Shown here one piece after another: positions 6,044-7,474 of a stretch of DNA of 7,474 nucleotides. A program made the position numbers and the translations under genes. The notes beneath the pieces were generated by a model that saw only the letters and a list, made by a program, of their open reading frames with translations, was not told the DNA's origin and made no database searches. Each line of letters opens with the position of its first letter. The first letter of the stretch is position 1. This DNA comes from an uncultured Verrucomicrobiales bacterium (GTDB lineage: Bacteria > Verrucomicrobiota > Verrucomicrobiia > Verrucomicrobiales > Akkermansiaceae): contig CALFDI010000144.1 in assembly GCA_937952875.1 (NCBI GenBank), positions 1 through 7,474 of the forward strand, given 5' to 3'.

Positions 6044-6159
6044 GAGTTTAAACCTTGCTTAATCTCTATATTCGATCATCCTACGGCCGTCGCAAGACGA
6101 ATAAGCAGGCGCTCCGGTTGAATGAGTTTTTTGGTTTTTGGGTTTTCCAGGGACTTCTC

Positions 6160-6179
6160 AAGCGGAGCGCTTCTTTTTT
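6160..6179 (+). terminator. Intrinsic terminator of the dehydrogenase operon
   Basis: AAGCG (6160-6164), a GAG loop and CGCTT (6168-6172) form a short stem followed by C and six T (6174-6179). A second T-run lies at 6184-6189. The stem is only 5 bp, but it competes with a longer pairing to 6109-6115. It lies about 115 nt after the E2 stop, the only plus-strand terminator candidate there. Confidence 0.6.
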
Positions 6180-6221
6180 GTCCTTTTTTACGAAACTTTC
6201 GTTATTTCTGAAATTGGAGAA

Positions 6222-6251
6222 CGAAAAAAGCCTCAGAACACTCTGAGGCTT
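6222..6251 (-). terminator. Intrinsic terminator of the sigma-factor gene
   Basis: A perfect 10-bp stem, AAGCCTCAGA (6228-6237) and TCTGAGGCTT (6242-6251), encloses an ACAC loop. Read on the minus strand, the stem is followed at once by a run of T (complement of the A-run at 6224-6229). It lies about 35 nt past the sigma-factor stop codon. This is a textbook Rho-independent terminator for minus-strand transcription. Confidence 0.9.
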
Positions 6252-6285
6252 AGATTTAAGGAGGTAAGTCGCCGACTATCAGGCA

Positions 6286-7140
6286 CTAGCTGAACAATGG
6301 AGTCGCTGATGTTGCTGGGCGATCTTTCTTCTTAAGTGCCTTATGCATTTTTGAGAGCGCAATATTCTGGAGCTGTCTGATACGCTCACGAGTAACGCCG
6401 AATTCTTGACCGACTTCTTCTAAAGTCATTGGAGTCTTTCCATCTAAGCCAAATCGAGCATCGATGATGCGAGACTCACGCTCATCAAGCCCTTCGAGGA
6501 GTTCGTCTAATTCGTTATGAAGGTTATGGCTTGAGACTGTCTCGAATGGATCAGCTGCTGATTCATCTGCGACTGTATCGCCTAATGATGTCATTTCGCC
6601 ATCCATAAGTGGCGCATCTAGTGAAGAGATAGATTGCGAGACCTGCTTGATCATTGCCAGCTTTTGACGAGGAATTCCGATCTCTTCGATGATTTCATCG
6701 TCACTGGGTTCGCGGCCTAATTCTTCAGTCAGCATAGCGGTGATGCGACGAATCTTTGTCACCTTATCGACCATGTGAACGGGGAGACGCACAGTCTTGG
6801 ATTGATTCGCAAGAGCACGCTTGATTGCTTGTTTGATCCACCAGGCCGCATATGTGCTGAGTTTCCCTCCTTTTTCAGGATCGAAACGCTCCACTGCTTT
6901 AACTAGGCCGATATTTCCCTCAGAAATGAGATCTTCGATAGGAAGGCCGTAATTTGAATAATCACGAGCGATTTTCACCACAAGACGAAGATTTGCCTGA
7001 ATCATCTCATCCCGAGCTTGCTTGTCTCCGGCTTTGATCCGCTCTGCGAGCTTGATCTCATCCTCGACTGTGAGGAGATCGGTCTTAACGATATCTCTCA
7101 TGTAAGTGCTCAGTCCATTTTGATCTGAATTCGTCTGCAT
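6286..7140 (-). CDS. Sigma-70 family RNA polymerase sigma factor (RpoD/RpoS-like, no region 1.1)
   Basis: This 284-residue sigma factor contains regions 1.2 to 4 and lacks the acidic region 1.1 of large primary sigma factors. Region 1.2 is at about 9-40 (LSTYMRDIVK, LTVEDEIKLAERIKAGD). Region 2 is at about 46-120: ANLRLVVKIARDY (49-61) and EDLISEGNIGLVKAVERFDP (69-88) contact core polymerase, and STYAAWWIKQAIKRAL (95-110) recognises and melts the -10 element. Region 3 is at about 121-195, and region 4 at 210-275 carries the -35 helix-turn-helix TLEEVGQEFGVTRERIRQLQ (239-258). These regions fit a group 2 (or compact primary) factor recognising TTGACA/TATAAT-like promoters. Which genes it controls cannot be read here. 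No Shine-Dalgarno precedes the ATG. TTGACA on the minus strand (complement of 7168-7173) lies near the start but lacks a good -10. The tail after residue 272 is short and non-conserved. Confidence 0.92.
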   Translation of the reverse strand: MQTNSDQNGLSTYMRDIVKTDLLTVEDEIKLAERIKAGDKQARDEMIQANLRLVVKIARDYSNYGLPIEDLISEGNIGLVKAVERFDPEKGGKLSTYAAWWIKQAIKRALANQSKTVRLPVHMVDKVTKIRRITAMLTEELGREPSDDEIIEEIGIPRQKLAMIKQVSQSISSLDAPLMDGEMTSLGDTVADESAADPFETVSSHNLHNELDELLEGLDERESRIIDARFGLDGKTPMTLEEVGQEFGVTRERIRQLQNIALSKMHKALKKKDRPATSATPLFS

Positions 7141-7368
7141 GTGGTAGTTTCAGCCAGATTTATGCCATGTCAAAGGATGAAATGATTTTCGTCATTTTTA
7201 TAATAAATGCCACTTTATGAAAGACTTGCACGCTTTCGTGCGTTCGGCCTTCACAGGTGGGATGTGGCAAATTGCCCATCTGACATGTCAAAAGCATGCG
7301 AAGCGTGATTCCAGCACTATAATGTGTTAGAATACAATGCCTTAAGGGAAATTTCGCGTATTCAGCTT
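7141..7368. other. Intergenic region upstream of the sigma factor, with several palindromes
   Basis: This 228-bp gap separates alaS from the sigma-factor gene; both are read leftwards. It contains GGCAAATTGCC (7266-7276), the perfect 10-bp palindrome TGACATGTCA (7281-7290), GCATGC (7294-7299), and hairpins GCACG/CGTGC (7228-7241) and AAATGA/TCATTT (7180-7197). Two minus-strand TTGACA boxes (complements of 7168-7173 and 7286-7291) and a TATAGT (complement of 7316-7321) are possible promoter parts, but none forms a good pair with 16-18 bp spacing. I see no clear alaS terminator and no small gene. Confidence 0.45.
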
Positions 7369-7474
7369 TTAGGCTAGGAGGCTCTTTGCTTTGACGGCGA
7401 TTTCCTCTGCTTTATCACGCTGTGGTGCGGCGCCGCGCGCCATGTCAGGTTTTCCGCCGCCCTTGCCGCCGGCG
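7369..7474 (-). CDS. alaS: Alanyl-tRNA synthetase, C-terminal end (gene runs off the right edge)
   Basis: Reading leftwards from the window edge gives 34 codons and a TAA stop (complement of 7369-7371). The peptide contains AGGKGGGKPDMARGAA, the family's strongly conserved Gly-rich motif near the end of the DHHA1/C-Ala domain (usually 'vGGkGGGrpdmAqggG'), then a basic helix ending KAKSLLA. This is the normal position of the motif relative to the C terminus, so the end appears intact. Alanyl-tRNA synthetase charges tRNA-Ala with alanine and edits mischarged species. The catalytic and editing domains lie outside the window. The next gene downstream on the same strand is the sigma factor, 228 bp away. 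Its identity rests on one motif, but a very diagnostic one. Confidence 0.9.
   Translation of the reverse strand, partial: AGGKGGGKPDMARGAAPQRDKAEEIAVKAKSLLA

Larger units (their letters stand above)
6044..6285. other. Convergent intergenic region: 3' UTRs and two terminators
   Basis: This stretch separates the E2 stop from the sigma-factor stop. It holds a terminator for each strand, listed separately, and a T-rich segment at 6126-6146. Several possible RNA stems precede the plus-strand terminator: CGTC-GCAA-GACG at 6088-6099, with a GNRA loop, and GCGCTCC (6109-6115) complementary to GGAGCGC (6164-6170). A 63-codon frame from a TTG at 6055 is not believed; see the rejected items. No promoter of good quality is visible. 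Confidence 0.5.

Noticed and set aside
6055..6246. 63-codon plus-strand frame starting at TTG 6055 behind TAGGAG
   Set aside because: The apparent ribosome site includes the E2 stop codon, the peptide has no family resemblance and is phenylalanine-rich from T-runs, and the frame reads through both terminators.
7180..7201. AAATGA/TCATTT hairpin followed by TTTATAAT as a plus-strand terminator
   Set aside because: No plus-strand gene precedes it, and the stem is short and AT-rich. It more likely belongs to the AT-rich leader of the sigma-factor gene.
1..7474. CRISPR array, tRNA/rRNA gene, transposase or phage gene
   Set aside because: I looked on both strands and found no regularly spaced repeats, tRNA-like folds, rRNA stretches or mobile-element proteins. 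The only repeat-type element is the small palindrome at 1115-1181.

Overview
This 7.5-kb window looks like ordinary chromosomal DNA from a free-living bacterium of mid GC content. A Verrucomicrobiota (Opitutia-like) origin is my best guess. It rests on the DUF1802 protein, the compact RpoD-like sigma factor, the branched-chain-type 2-oxoacid dehydrogenase and a short GGACTTTAGTCC-type palindromic repeat. The placement is inferred from family resemblance and was not checked by a search. I see no insertion sequence, prophage, CRISPR array, tRNA or rRNA.

Layout from left to right. (1) 1-176, minus strand: the N-terminal 58 codons of metX (homoserine O-acetyltransferase), with a perfect 11-bp inverted repeat over its start codon. 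(2) 238-1109, plus strand: a two-gene unit, a DUF1802 protein and a small CoA-binding-domain protein, joined by an ATGA stop/start overlap. (3) 1115-1181: a nested palindromic, REP-like repeat between convergent genes, whose right arm encodes the end of the next gene. (4) 2623-1166, minus strand: a sugar-phosphate-type nucleotidyltransferase followed 6 bp later by 5-formyltetrahydrofolate cyclo-ligase. (5) 2709-6043, plus strand: E1 alpha, E1 beta and E2 of a thiamine-diphosphate 2-oxoacid dehydrogenase complex; E3 is not in the window. (6) 6160-6251: two back-to-back intrinsic terminators, one per strand. (7) 7140-6286, minus strand: a sigma-70 factor without region 1.1. (8) 7474-7369, minus strand: the last 34 codons of alaS.

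The dehydrogenase operon is the functional core. E1 alpha and E1 beta form the thiamine-diphosphate heterotetramer that decarboxylates a 2-oxoacid and passes the acyl group to the lipoyl arm of E2, which transfers it to CoA. E2 carries a peripheral-subunit-binding domain, so a dihydrolipoyl dehydrogenase encoded elsewhere should complete the complex. The sequence alone does not settle whether the substrate is pyruvate or a branched-chain 2-oxoacid.

I found no convincing new biological system. The most notable items are the inverted repeat on the metX start codon, the REP-like element fused to the 3' end of the cyclo-ligase gene, the scarcity of Shine-Dalgarno sequences outside the two ATGA-coupled starts, and the uncertain start and leader of E1 alpha.
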